Below are positions 1 through 6,467 of a stretch of 9,220 bases of DNA, one piece after another. The stretch is from JBGPGW01 sp041484095 (GTDB lineage: Bacteria > Pseudomonadota > Alphaproteobacteria > CADEGL01). The stretch covers positions 1 to 9,220 of the forward strand of contig JBGPGW010000135.1 of NCBI GenBank assembly GCA_041484095.1, read 5' to 3'. Made by a program: the position numbers and the translations under genes. Under the pieces are notes generated by a model. The model was not told where the DNA came from. It did not search any database and worked only from the letters and a program-made list of their open reading frames with translations. Numbering within the stretch: position 1 is the stretch's first letter; every line of letters starts with the position of its first letter.

Positions 1-239
1 AAATCCAAATGCCCCGCAAGCCTTCGCGCAACGAAAGGGGAAAGTCCGATGAATGGATCGATGGGCTGGGAAAGATGCGTACCGGATGCGTTCGTCGCCT
101 GAAGCACGTGGCAGCGCCGGTCGCGATCGAGCGTTGCGACGAGACGGCTCTTCCTATCGCCGACGGCCGCAGCGGCCTCCCGAACGCCGAGGCCGTGGGC
201 GCGAAGAAGCTCTCTACTTTCGGTCTCGGTCAGAATCAC
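1..239 (-). CDS. Partial: succinyl/malate-CoA ligase beta-chain-like (ATP-grasp) protein, internally shortened
   Basis: An open frame of 79 codons runs from a GTG at 239 to the window edge without a stop, beginning 20 bases after the decarboxylase stop. The translation starts ILTETESRELLRAHGLGV, like the N-terminus of ADP-forming acyl-CoA ligase beta chains (SucC/MtkA type, E-x-Q-A-K-x-L-x-x-x-Y-G-x-P). It then passes to ATLDRDRRCHVLQA and QPIDPFIGLSPFVARRLA, which resemble the SucC stretch 'VVDRSSRRVVFMAS ... ALDPLTGPMPYQGRELA'. In SucC these blocks are about 80-100 residues apart; here they are about 20 apart, so most of the ATP-grasp N-terminal lobe, with its glycine-rich nucleotide-binding loop, is missing. 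The frame stays open, so this is either an in-frame deletion derivative or a divergent short relative. The start is uncertain: no clear ribosome-binding site is visible. The family call is from remembered motifs only. Confidence 0.45.
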   Translation of the reverse strand, partial: MILTETESRELLRAHGLGVREAAAAVGDRKSRLVATLDRDRRCHVLQATNASGTHLSQPIDPFIGLSPFVARRLAGHLD

Positions 240-259
240 GTGGAGCAGCCGTGGCGGTT

Positions 260-1714
260 CTATTCGCGCAACAGGCGGGAGCCAGTGTCGCGGACGAGAT
301 CGACGAGGGCGTCGATGTCCGCCTCCGTCGTTCCGTAATGAAGAATGCAGGCGCGTAGCGCAAACCGCCCGCCCAAAGTGGCGTTGGTCAGGAATGCGCG
401 GCCTTCGGACTGGACCGTCTCCATGATGCGCTTGTTGAGCGCATCGAGGCGCTGATCGTCAAGCGCGCGCCCTGCGGGGACGAACCGAAAGCAGACGATC
501 GAAAGCTCCGCCGGCGCCATGCGCTCGAGATCGGGCGCCCGATCGACGGAAGCGGCCAGGTGCTGCGCGAGCGCGAGGTGACGCGAGACGAGCGCCTGGA
601 TGCCCTGCCGGCCCATATGCTGCAGGACGAGCCAGAGCTTCAAAGCCCGAAAGCCACGGGTCTGCTGAACGCCGAACTCGGAGAACCAGGCGAGACCGCC
701 GAAGCCCTTGCCTTCCTCCGTGCGGAGATAGGCCGGCACGTAGCTGAATGTCTCGCGCAGAAGCGCACCATCGCGGACGAGGACGCAGCCGCATTCGATC
801 GGGACGGACAGCCATTTGTGGGGATCGAGCGCGATCGAATCGGCACGATCGAGCCCGGCGTAGCCTAAGGCGCGATCGGGCGCCGCAATGCCGAGGGCGC
901 CATACGCGCCATCGACGTGGAGCCACATGCCCTCACGCGCCGCGATGTCGGCGAGTTCCGCGATCGGATCGATCGCACCCGTGCTAACGGTCCCGGCGCT
1001 CGCGACCACGCAGAACGCCACGAATCCGGCCGCCCGGTCCTTCGCGATGGCGGCTTCGAGCGCGGACACATCCATCCGGAAGGCAGGATCGGTCGGGATC
1101 GTTCTGATCGAGTCCGTGCCGAGCCCCAGGAGCTCGACGGCCTTGCGCACGCAGCTGTGTCCTTCTTCGGTCATGTAGAGAATCAGCCGGCGGCGCGCAC
1201 CCTGAAGCCCTTCGGAGCGGATTTTCCAGCCGGCGGCGCGATGGCGCGCGGCGGCGAGACCCACGAGAGTGGCCATCGAGCCGCCGCTGACCAGGAGGCC
1301 CATGCTCCCCACGGTCGGGAAGCCTACCAGTTCCATGAGCCACCGCACGGCCGTGCGCTCGACATAAACAGCCGCGTGATCGCCACCGGCGCAGCTTGGA
1401 TTCAGCGCCGCCGCCAAAAAATCCCCGATGACGCCGATCGGAGCCGGCGGCGAGTTCACCCAGCCGAAGAAGCGCGGATGACCATTGCCCATCGCGTGGG
1501 GGAAGACATCCCGGGCGATCGAATCGACGAGCTCCCCCGCAGGACGCCCCGAAAGCGGAAACGCGGCTTCGAGCAGCGATTGACGCTCGCCCTCCCGCAT
1601 CGGGGTAAAGACCGGCCGCTTCACCACGTCGGAGAGATAGTCAGCGATGAGATCGACCGCCTTGTGGCCGAGGCGGCGGAATTCCTCCGCCGTCATCCCG
1701 GACGCCGCCGTCAC
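260..1714 (-). CDS. PLP-dependent group II amino acid decarboxylase
   Basis: A 484-residue protein of the aromatic-L-amino-acid/glutamate decarboxylase family (fold type I, pyridoxal phosphate), expected to be cytosolic and to convert an L-amino acid to its amine plus CO2. Family landmarks are in order: HPRFFGW near residue 79, the substrate-pocket region NPSCAGGDHAAVYVE near 105, SGGSMATL near 143, the ring-stacking histidine in TEEGHS (about H186), the aspartate that pairs with the pyridine nitrogen in HVDGAYG (about D268), and the Schiff-base lysine in DPHKWL (about K300). Length is normal for the family (about 470-510). The start is a GTG with AAGGGG seven bases upstream; an in-frame ATG lies six codons later. 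It follows the duplicated-domain gene by 44 bases and probably shares its transcript. Substrate specificity (aromatic, acidic or other) cannot be assigned from sequence. Its place at the end of a hydrolase cluster suggests it acts on the amino acid the cluster releases. Confidence 0.9.
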   Translation of the reverse strand: MTAASGMTAEEFRRLGHKAVDLIADYLSDVVKRPVFTPMREGERQSLLEAAFPLSGRPAGELVDSIARDVFPHAMGNGHPRFFGWVNSPPAPIGVIGDFLAAALNPSCAGGDHAAVYVERTAVRWLMELVGFPTVGSMGLLVSGGSMATLVGLAAARHRAAGWKIRSEGLQGARRRLILYMTEEGHSCVRKAVELLGLGTDSIRTIPTDPAFRMDVSALEAAIAKDRAAGFVAFCVVASAGTVSTGAIDPIAELADIAAREGMWLHVDGAYGALGIAAPDRALGYAGLDRADSIALDPHKWLSVPIECGCVLVRDGALLRETFSYVPAYLRTEEGKGFGGLAWFSEFGVQQTRGFRALKLWLVLQHMGRQGIQALVSRHLALAQHLAASVDRAPDLERMAPAELSIVCFRFVPAGRALDDQRLDALNKRIMETVQSEGRAFLTNATLGGRFALRACILHYGTTEADIDALVDLVRDTGSRLLRE

Positions 1715-1740
1715 GAGGCATCCCCTTCTTCAACGCGCAT
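1711..1740 (-). other. Possible nine-codon leader ORF overlapping the decarboxylase start
   Basis: Between the upstream gene and the decarboxylase, an ATG at 1740 opens a frame MRVEEGDAS whose TGA stop overlaps the decarboxylase GTG as GTGA. The ribosome-binding site of the decarboxylase lies inside it. Such an overlap could couple translation, but a frame this short can easily arise by chance. Confidence 0.15.
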
Positions 1741-1758
1741 AGCCCGCACCCGATTCGC

Positions 1759-2826
1759 TTAGTACAACCAGCGCCCCGTATCCTCGAATTCCCAAATCTC
1801 GGTCGGCTTCGCGGAGCCTTCGCCTTCGAGCCGGCGGGTGGCGCGGACGCGGCCGTTGAGCACGCGCGTGGCCATCGCCTGGAATTGAAAGCACGCGGCG
1901 CGCAGGCCCTCGGGCGCATCGTCATCGAAAGGGCGGAAACCGCGGAGCACGATTCGCTCGCGCCGGTCATCGAGCCGTTCCACCGAGAAATCCTGATAGC
2001 ACGCATCCAGCAGGGCCGCGAAGAGGCGCGCGATCGAGCCGACGTCCTTGCCCGTGATTCCCAGAGTGTTCTGGAACTCATGGACATACTGGATGGCAAG
2101 ACAACGCATCGTCTCGCCAAGGATGAAATTCGTCACCCACACCCCGTAGGTCGCGTTGAGCACGTCGACGGTCGTCTTGACGTAACCGCCCGAGAAATTT
2201 CGCTGCGCCTTGAGCAGCCGCGCCTCGGGCCAGGCTTTCGGATCGAGCCTCGGGGCCTTCGCGGGATCGAACTCCGGCGTGCGCTGCACCGTCTCGTAGC
2301 GCATGATTTCTTCGGGTGCGAGATCGCGATCGTATTCGAGAAAATACCCCTCGTCATAGGGCTCGCCTTCCATGATGAACTTCGTGCCCACATAACCCAG
2401 GCGCGGACAGCCCATGAGCTTGCCGTTGCGCGGATGCCAGGCGGAAAAGATCGTGCGGCGGACCTGTCCCGGCAGCGCGAGAAGCGCGATGCCGTTATAG
2501 GTCCACATGGGCGCGAGATAGCGGATCCAGACCTTCTTCGGGGACTCCTCGACATACTCCATGGCCAGGCCGCCGATCGCATTGGTGAGATAGTGATACT
2601 TGGCGGCGGCGACCGCCGGCGGATCGTTTTCGATGCCGAGGAGACGGAGACCCTCGTGATAGTGGCCGACCTGGTGGCCGCAGAGCACGTCGAACCACAA
2701 TTTGTGAAGCGCTGCGGCGCCCCTGTCCCGGTAGGTCATGCAGGTGAGCCCTGCGAAACTTCGGCCCCACAGCTTGGTCGACACCGTGCAACGCTGGCGC
2801 GTGCGATCGAGAGACTCATCGGTCAT
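1759..2826 (-). CDS. Uncharacterised 355-aa protein with two related halves; possible ATC-hydrolase-like
   Basis: I do not recognise this protein with certainty. It has no signal peptide or membrane segment, so it is probably cytosolic. The ATG at 2826 is preceded by AGGGGA about five bases upstream and by a good promoter at 2859-2886; an ATG-less upstream extension to 2886 is also open but would cover that promoter. The two halves look like copies of one module. LGIENDPPAVAAAKYHYL (from about 63) followed by KKVWIRYLAP (97-106) matches LGITGKDVGSIARLFAAL (from about 255) followed by ERIVLRGFRP (290-299), an offset of 192-193 residues. Each half is helical and then strand-rich, ending in an acidic tail (EGYFLEYD; EIWEFED). 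The N-terminal half also has MGCPRLG (138-144). The architecture recalls the L-2-amino-thiazoline-4-carboxylate hydrolase family (helices, then a C-terminal Cys/acidic beta segment), but this is a weak resemblance. Neighbours are an amidohydrolase and a carbamoylase upstream and a decarboxylase downstream. Confidence 0.75.
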   Translation of the reverse strand: MTDESLDRTRQRCTVSTKLWGRSFAGLTCMTYRDRGAAALHKLWFDVLCGHQVGHYHEGLRLLGIENDPPAVAAAKYHYLTNAIGGLAMEYVEESPKKVWIRYLAPMWTYNGIALLALPGQVRRTIFSAWHPRNGKLMGCPRLGYVGTKFIMEGEPYDEGYFLEYDRDLAPEEIMRYETVQRTPEFDPAKAPRLDPKAWPEARLLKAQRNFSGGYVKTTVDVLNATYGVWVTNFILGETMRCLAIQYVHEFQNTLGITGKDVGSIARLFAALLDACYQDFSVERLDDRRERIVLRGFRPFDDDAPEGLRAACFQFQAMATRVLNGRVRATRRLEGEGSAKPTEIWEFEDTGRWLY

Positions 2827-2858
2827 GGGGTTCCCCTGGAAGATGCGACGTGGCCGCG

Positions 2859-2886
2859 AGCCTAGGGGCTCGTGCGCCCCTGTCAA
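2859..2886 (-). promoter_or_regulatory. Internal sigma-70-like promoter with a palindrome in the spacer
   Basis: On the minus strand a perfect TTGACA -35 box (2886-2881) is followed by a 16-base spacer and TAGGCT as the -10 box (2864-2859). Transcription would begin near 2852, about 26 bases before the ATG at 2826. The spacer is itself an inverted repeat, GGGGC-N6-GCCCC (2880-2865), filling the space between the two boxes, where a repressor or MerR-type activator could bind. The hairpin could instead be a weak attenuator of read-through from the amidohydrolase gene, but no T-tract follows it. Confidence 0.55.
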
Positions 2887-2907
2887 TCGGTCCTGAAGGG
2901 CGAGCCG

Positions 2908-4341
2908 TCAAGCCGCCGGCAGGCTCAGCGGTGCTATCTCCTCGGCGCTGCGCCGCGCATCATCGAATCCGGACACGCCGGCCAACATCCGTGCCTGGCC
3001 CTGGGTCAGGCGTTCGGCCGCGTCCGCCATGTCGAGCGTGAGAACCCGGCCGTCCGCGACGACGTGCCTGCCGTCGACGAACACGTCGCGCACCGCGCGG
3101 TCCGCCGCCGTGTAGAGAAGACAGCGCAGCGGGTCGCGTGCCGGCTGCATGAGCGGATTCTTGAGGTCGACCAGAACGATGTCGGCCTTGGCGCCCGCCG
3201 CCAGCCGTCCGATGTCGTCACGCAGCAGCGCGTCCGCGCCGCCGACCGTCGCCATGTGAAAGCCATCGGCCGTCGTGACGCTTTGCATGTAGCCGGCGGC
3301 GGCACGCCCCATGATGAGCGCCGTGCGCATCTCCTCGATCATGTTGTGGGGAAAGGTGTCGGTTCCGATTCCGATGGTGATACCCGCCTTATGATAGGCG
3401 CCGAGGCTTTGCAGCGTGTGGCCGTAGCGGGCGAACACGGTCGGGCAATGGGCAACATTGGTGCCGGTATCGGCGAGGATCGCGATGTCGCGGCGCGTGG
3501 TCCAATGAACCCAGCTGTGACTGTCGACGAAGATCGCGTGGCCGAGACCGGTCCCCGGACCGAGCAGACCGATATCGTGCGCCCATTGGACGGGGGTCTT
3601 GCCGTGGCGGCGCGTCATTTCGTTGAACTCGACCACGCTCTGCGAGGTGTGGACCTGGAAGGGCCGGCGGCTCGAGCGCGCGAGCGCCACGCTGTCGCGC
3701 AGGAGCTCCTCGCCGCAGGTATCGATCTGCCCCGGGGCGATCACGCCGAAGAGCCGCTTCGAGGGATGCCGCTCGGCCGTCTCGACGACACGCACCGCCT
3801 CGTCAAAGCGTTTCCGGCCGGCTTGCTCGTCCCAGCGATAGTCGAGCGAGCGCCCGTCGCGCACGATCCACTCCGCCGCGCGAAACATGGGGGCGATGCA
3901 GACCCTAAGGCCGCTGTCGGCCGCCAGATCGACCCACCCGTCATAGGCCACGGTGAGGTCCGCGACCGTGGTCACGCCCGACTTCAGAAGCTCGCAGTAC
4001 GTGTAGGCCGTGCCGGCGCGGCGCGATTCCGGGTCCGGCCGCAGGAGATGCATAAAATCGTAGAGACCGCTGCCGTAGAAATGGGGGTTTCCCAGCTCCT
4101 CGCGCACACCCTTGTAAAGCGGCTGGTTGGTCGGGTGGCAATGGAGATCGACGAGCCCCGGCATGACCAGCAGCCCGCGACCGTCGATTTCACGATCGAC
4201 CGCCCCGGCATGGCGAGGGCCGATATGCGTAATCGCACTGTCAGCGAATACCACATCGATGCTGCGGCGATACTCGTGCCGTTTTGCCGCGCCGTTCCAG
4301 ACGATGGCCCAGTCGGCATTGCGGATGCATGTGGTGGTCAT
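2908..4341 (-). CDS. Metal-dependent amidohydrolase, ATZ/TRZ (cytosine deaminase/chlorohydrolase-like) type
   Basis: A 477-residue cytosolic amidohydrolase-superfamily enzyme. It has an N-terminal beta-sandwich part (residues 1-60), then a TIM barrel carrying the metal ligands: DLHCHP (H67, H69), QVHTS (H231), GLGHA (H268) and GIGTDTFPHN (D328). There is no carboxylated-lysine signature, which points to the mononuclear group that includes atrazine chlorohydrolase, guanine/8-oxoguanine deaminase and SAH deaminase. The AHCP...RYG segment near 297 matches the 'HCP-x-SN' region of that group. The last 60 residues return to the sandwich (KADIVLVDL, VRDVFVDGRHV). The ATG has AGGGAG seven bases upstream. 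It starts 33 bases after the M20 hydrolase stop, so the two are almost certainly one transcript. The family removes amino groups, or opens or dechlorinates nitrogen heterocycles; here the substrate is unknown. The HCHPTNQPLYKGVREELGN stretch after the first ligands is a distinctive local feature. Confidence 0.9.
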   Translation of the reverse strand: MTTTCIRNADWAIVWNGAAKRHEYRRSIDVVFADSAITHIGPRHAGAVDREIDGRGLLVMPGLVDLHCHPTNQPLYKGVREELGNPHFYGSGLYDFMHLLRPDPESRRAGTAYTYCELLKSGVTTVADLTVAYDGWVDLAADSGLRVCIAPMFRAAEWIVRDGRSLDYRWDEQAGRKRFDEAVRVVETAERHPSKRLFGVIAPGQIDTCGEELLRDSVALARSSRRPFQVHTSQSVVEFNEMTRRHGKTPVQWAHDIGLLGPGTGLGHAIFVDSHSWVHWTTRRDIAILADTGTNVAHCPTVFARYGHTLQSLGAYHKAGITIGIGTDTFPHNMIEEMRTALIMGRAAAGYMQSVTTADGFHMATVGGADALLRDDIGRLAAGAKADIVLVDLKNPLMQPARDPLRCLLYTAADRAVRDVFVDGRHVVADGRVLTLDMADAAERLTQGQARMLAGVSGFDDARRSAEEIAPLSLPAA

Positions 4342-4374
4342 GTGTCGTCTCCCTCGCGTGGTCGTCCCGCGGCC

Positions 4375-5604
4375 CTAGCCGGCGCGGGAGAGGATCGCCT
4401 GCAGAAGCACGTTGCAGCCTGCTTCGATGTGGGCGGGCTCCGCGCTTTCTTCCTCGTTGTGGCTCAGCCCGCCGCGGCAGGGCACGAAAATCATGCTCGT
4501 CGGCGCCACGCGCGAGACGTAGCAGGAATCGTGGCCGGCGCCGGACACGATGTCGCGGTGCTTGTAGCCGAGGGAATCGGCGGCACCACGAACGGCCGCG
4601 ATGCAGCCCTGATCGAATGCGACGGGGGGCGAGTTCCAGATTCGCTCGATCGTCACGGAAACATCGGCAGTCGACGCGCGGTCCTCGAACGCCGATCGTA
4701 CGGCCGCTTCGATGCGGTCGAGGGTCGCCGCTTCGGGATGCCGAAGATCGATGGTGAACCGCACCTCGCCCGGGATGGTGTTGCGGGAATTCGGAATGAC
4801 CTGCATTTGTCCGACCGTACCGCGGCCGTAAGGCGCGTGGGCTCGCGCGATCTGATTGACCGCGGCGACCATGCCGGCCGCGGCCAGAAGAGCGTCGCGC
4901 CGCACGTCCATCGGCGTCGGCCCGGCATGCGCATCCTGGCCGTTGACCGTGACGTCGAACCAACGCACGCCCTGAACGCCGACGACGACGCCGATCGGCA
5001 GGCCCTCCGATTCCAGAATCGGGCCCTGTTCGATGTGGACTTCGAAGAACGTATCGATCGCCCGGCCGCCGCAGGGATCCTGCCCGGCATAGCCGATACG
5101 CTTCAGCTCCCCCCCGAAACTCTTGCCATCGAGATCCTTCTGCGCGAGCACGTAGTCGGCCTCGAACGCCCCGCCGAAGACGCCGGAAGCGCACATGGCG
5201 GGCGCGAAGCGCGAACCTTCCTCGTTCGTCCACACGGCGACTTCGATGGGTGCCTCGGTTTCAACGCCTGCATCATTCAGCGTGCGGATCACCTCGAGCC
5301 CGGCGAGGACGCCGTAAACCCCGTCGAATTTGCCGCCATGAGGCTGCGTGTCGAGATGGCTTCCGGTCATGACGGGCGGCCGGTCCACATGCCGTCCCGG
5401 ACGGCGCGCGAAGATGTTGCCGAGCCGGTCGATGCGGATCGTGCATCCGGCGTCCTCGCACCAGCGGACGAACAGATCGCGTCCAACTTTGTCTTCATCG
5501 GACAAGGCGAGCCGGCCGCATCCGCCCTTGGGCAGCGCGCCGATCTTCGCCATGTCCATGAGGCTTTCCCACAGCCGTTCGCCATTGATCCTGAGATTGC
5601 GCAT
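4375..5604 (-). CDS. M20-family N-carbamoyl-L-amino-acid hydrolase / Zn-dependent hydrolase
   Basis: A 409-residue di-metal amidase of the HyuC/AmaB/allantoate amidohydrolase/beta-ureidopropionase group, expected to split a carbamoyl (ureido) group from an amino acid, giving the amino acid, CO2 and ammonia. Metal-site and catalytic residues are all present: GSHLDT (H83, D85), GGKFDG (D94, bridging), TNEEGSRF (E128, E129), EVHIEQGP (H190) and LSHNEEE (H382). The dimerisation and substrate-binding residues of the family are also there: DAHAGPTPM (H226), DLRHPE (R288) and SGAGHDS (H358). Length is normal (about 410). Reading continues upstream to 6111 without a stop, but that part is antisense to the methyltransferase. 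The ATG at 5604 has AAGGGGG just upstream, and a promoter at 5629-5657 would place the transcript start after the alternative ATG at 5625. It is the first gene of the cluster. Allantoate amidohydrolase is an alternative, although no other purine genes are nearby. Confidence 0.92.
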   Translation of the reverse strand: MRNLRINGERLWESLMDMAKIGALPKGGCGRLALSDEDKVGRDLFVRWCEDAGCTIRIDRLGNIFARRPGRHVDRPPVMTGSHLDTQPHGGKFDGVYGVLAGLEVIRTLNDAGVETEAPIEVAVWTNEEGSRFAPAMCASGVFGGAFEADYVLAQKDLDGKSFGGELKRIGYAGQDPCGGRAIDTFFEVHIEQGPILESEGLPIGVVVGVQGVRWFDVTVNGQDAHAGPTPMDVRRDALLAAAGMVAAVNQIARAHAPYGRGTVGQMQVIPNSRNTIPGEVRFTIDLRHPEAATLDRIEAAVRSAFEDRASTADVSVTIERIWNSPPVAFDQGCIAAVRGAADSLGYKHRDIVSGAGHDSCYVSRVAPTSMIFVPCRGGLSHNEEESAEPAHIEAGCNVLLQAILSRAG

Positions 5605-5628
5605 TCCCGCCCCCTTGCCGCTCATGCC

Positions 5629-5657
5629 ACCGTAGGAAGCGCCCTGCTGGGGGTCAA
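5629..5657 (-). promoter_or_regulatory. Sigma-70-like promoter of the hydrolase cluster
   Basis: Minus-strand TTGACC (5657-5652), preceded by GC as in the common alphaproteobacterial CTTGAC box, is followed after exactly 17 bases by TACGGT (5634-5629). Transcription from about 5622 would give a leader of roughly 18 bases carrying AAGGGGG before the ATG at 5604. No comparable promoter is obvious for the divergent methyltransferase in this 120-base gap. Confidence 0.5.
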
Positions 5658-5724
5658 GCGCCTGGGCCGCGCTGGTCTGGTGTGGCGCGCGCGTGCACAC
5701 TCCGGCGGCCGAGGAGCGCCCCCG

Positions 5725-6420
5725 ATGACGTCCTGGATCGATTTCTGGAACAGCGCGAATACCATCTATACCGGGCCGGATCACCTCCGCGCCCATTTCG
5801 AGCGGCTCGGCCGCGATCTCGCCGCGTTGTTGCCCCCTCGCCAGCGCCTCATCATTCTCGATTACGGGTGCGGCGATGCGCTCGCGAGCGAACATCTTCG
5901 CGCCGAAGGGAACACGCTGCTGCTTTACGACGCCTCCGAGGACGTGCGAAAGCGGTTGCGCGCGCGCCATGGCGCCGCCGCGGACACTCGGATTCTCAGC
6001 GAAAGCGAGCTGGAGAGACTGCCGCCGGCGAGCATCGACATCGTCATCGTGAGCTCCGTCCTCCAATACATCGAGCGAGAGACCCTGCCGCGCCTCCTGC
6101 GGCGCTGGCACGAATTGCTCAGGTCCGGCGGATGCCTGATCGTGGCGGATGTGATCTCGCCCGATGCGGGTATTCTTGCGGATATCGCGGACCTCCTGCG
6201 CTTGGCTTGGGAGGAGGGGTTCTTCCTCTCAGCCGTCCTCGGCCTGTTCCGCACCTATTTTTCCGACTACCGGCGGATCCGGCGCGACATCGGCCTGGCG
6301 CGTTATCGCCCGCGTGATTTTGTGGACCGCCTCAATTCCGCCGGATTTCTCGGCGAGCAGCTTGCAGCCAATCCGGGTCCCAACCGGCACCGGTTTGCGT
6401 TCCGCGGCACCAAACCCTGA
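5725..6420 (+). CDS. Class I SAM-dependent methyltransferase
   Basis: A 231-residue protein with the Rossmann-type methyltransferase core: motif I LDYGCGDA (residues 45-52), an acidic end to the second strand in LLLYDAS (D69), post-motif segment DIVIVSSVLQYI (105-116), and motif III-like LLRSGGCLIVADV (131-143). The fold resembles the UbiE/Methyltransf_11/23 group. A C-terminal lid region (150-231) contains a hydrophobic helix, FFLSAVLGLF. The ATG at 5725 has GAGGAG eight bases upstream. The same frame is open far upstream, back to 2872, but that stretch is antisense to the two hydrolases. It is followed 47 bases later by a membrane protein with which it probably forms an operon, so a lipid, quinone or glycan precursor is a reasonable but unproven substrate. 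Confidence 0.88.
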   Translation: MTSWIDFWNSANTIYTGPDHLRAHFERLGRDLAALLPPRQRLIILDYGCGDALASEHLRAEGNTLLLYDASEDVRKRLRARHGAAADTRILSESELERLPPASIDIVIVSSVLQYIERETLPRLLRRWHELLRSGGCLIVADVISPDAGILADIADLLRLAWEEGFFLSAVLGLFRTYFSDYRRIRRDIGLARYRPRDFVDRLNSAGFLGEQLAANPGPNRHRFAFRGTKP

Positions 6421-6467
6421 GGGACATCTGGAACGGCGCTTTCGAACATGGGACGATCCCAGGCACG

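Noticed and set aside
9..358. Two overlapping plus-strand frames of about 100 codons at the left edge
   Set aside because: They are arginine-rich, show no motif, and lie opposite the decarboxylase end and the CoA-ligase-like frame, which has recognisable motifs.
917..1762. A 281-codon plus-strand frame
   Set aside because: Antisense to the decarboxylase, whose catalytic motifs are unmistakable; the composition is typical of a shadow frame in GC-rich DNA.
1885..2865. A 326-codon plus-strand frame
   Set aside because: It is fully antisense to the duplicated-domain gene, has a low-complexity composition rich in R, E, A and H, and has no domain or good start site.
5605..6111. N-terminal extension of the M20 hydrolase to a 578-residue protein
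   Set aside because: The extension is antisense to the methyltransferase core, exceeds the usual family length by about 170 residues, and lies upstream of a good promoter and ribosome-binding site for the ATG at 5604.
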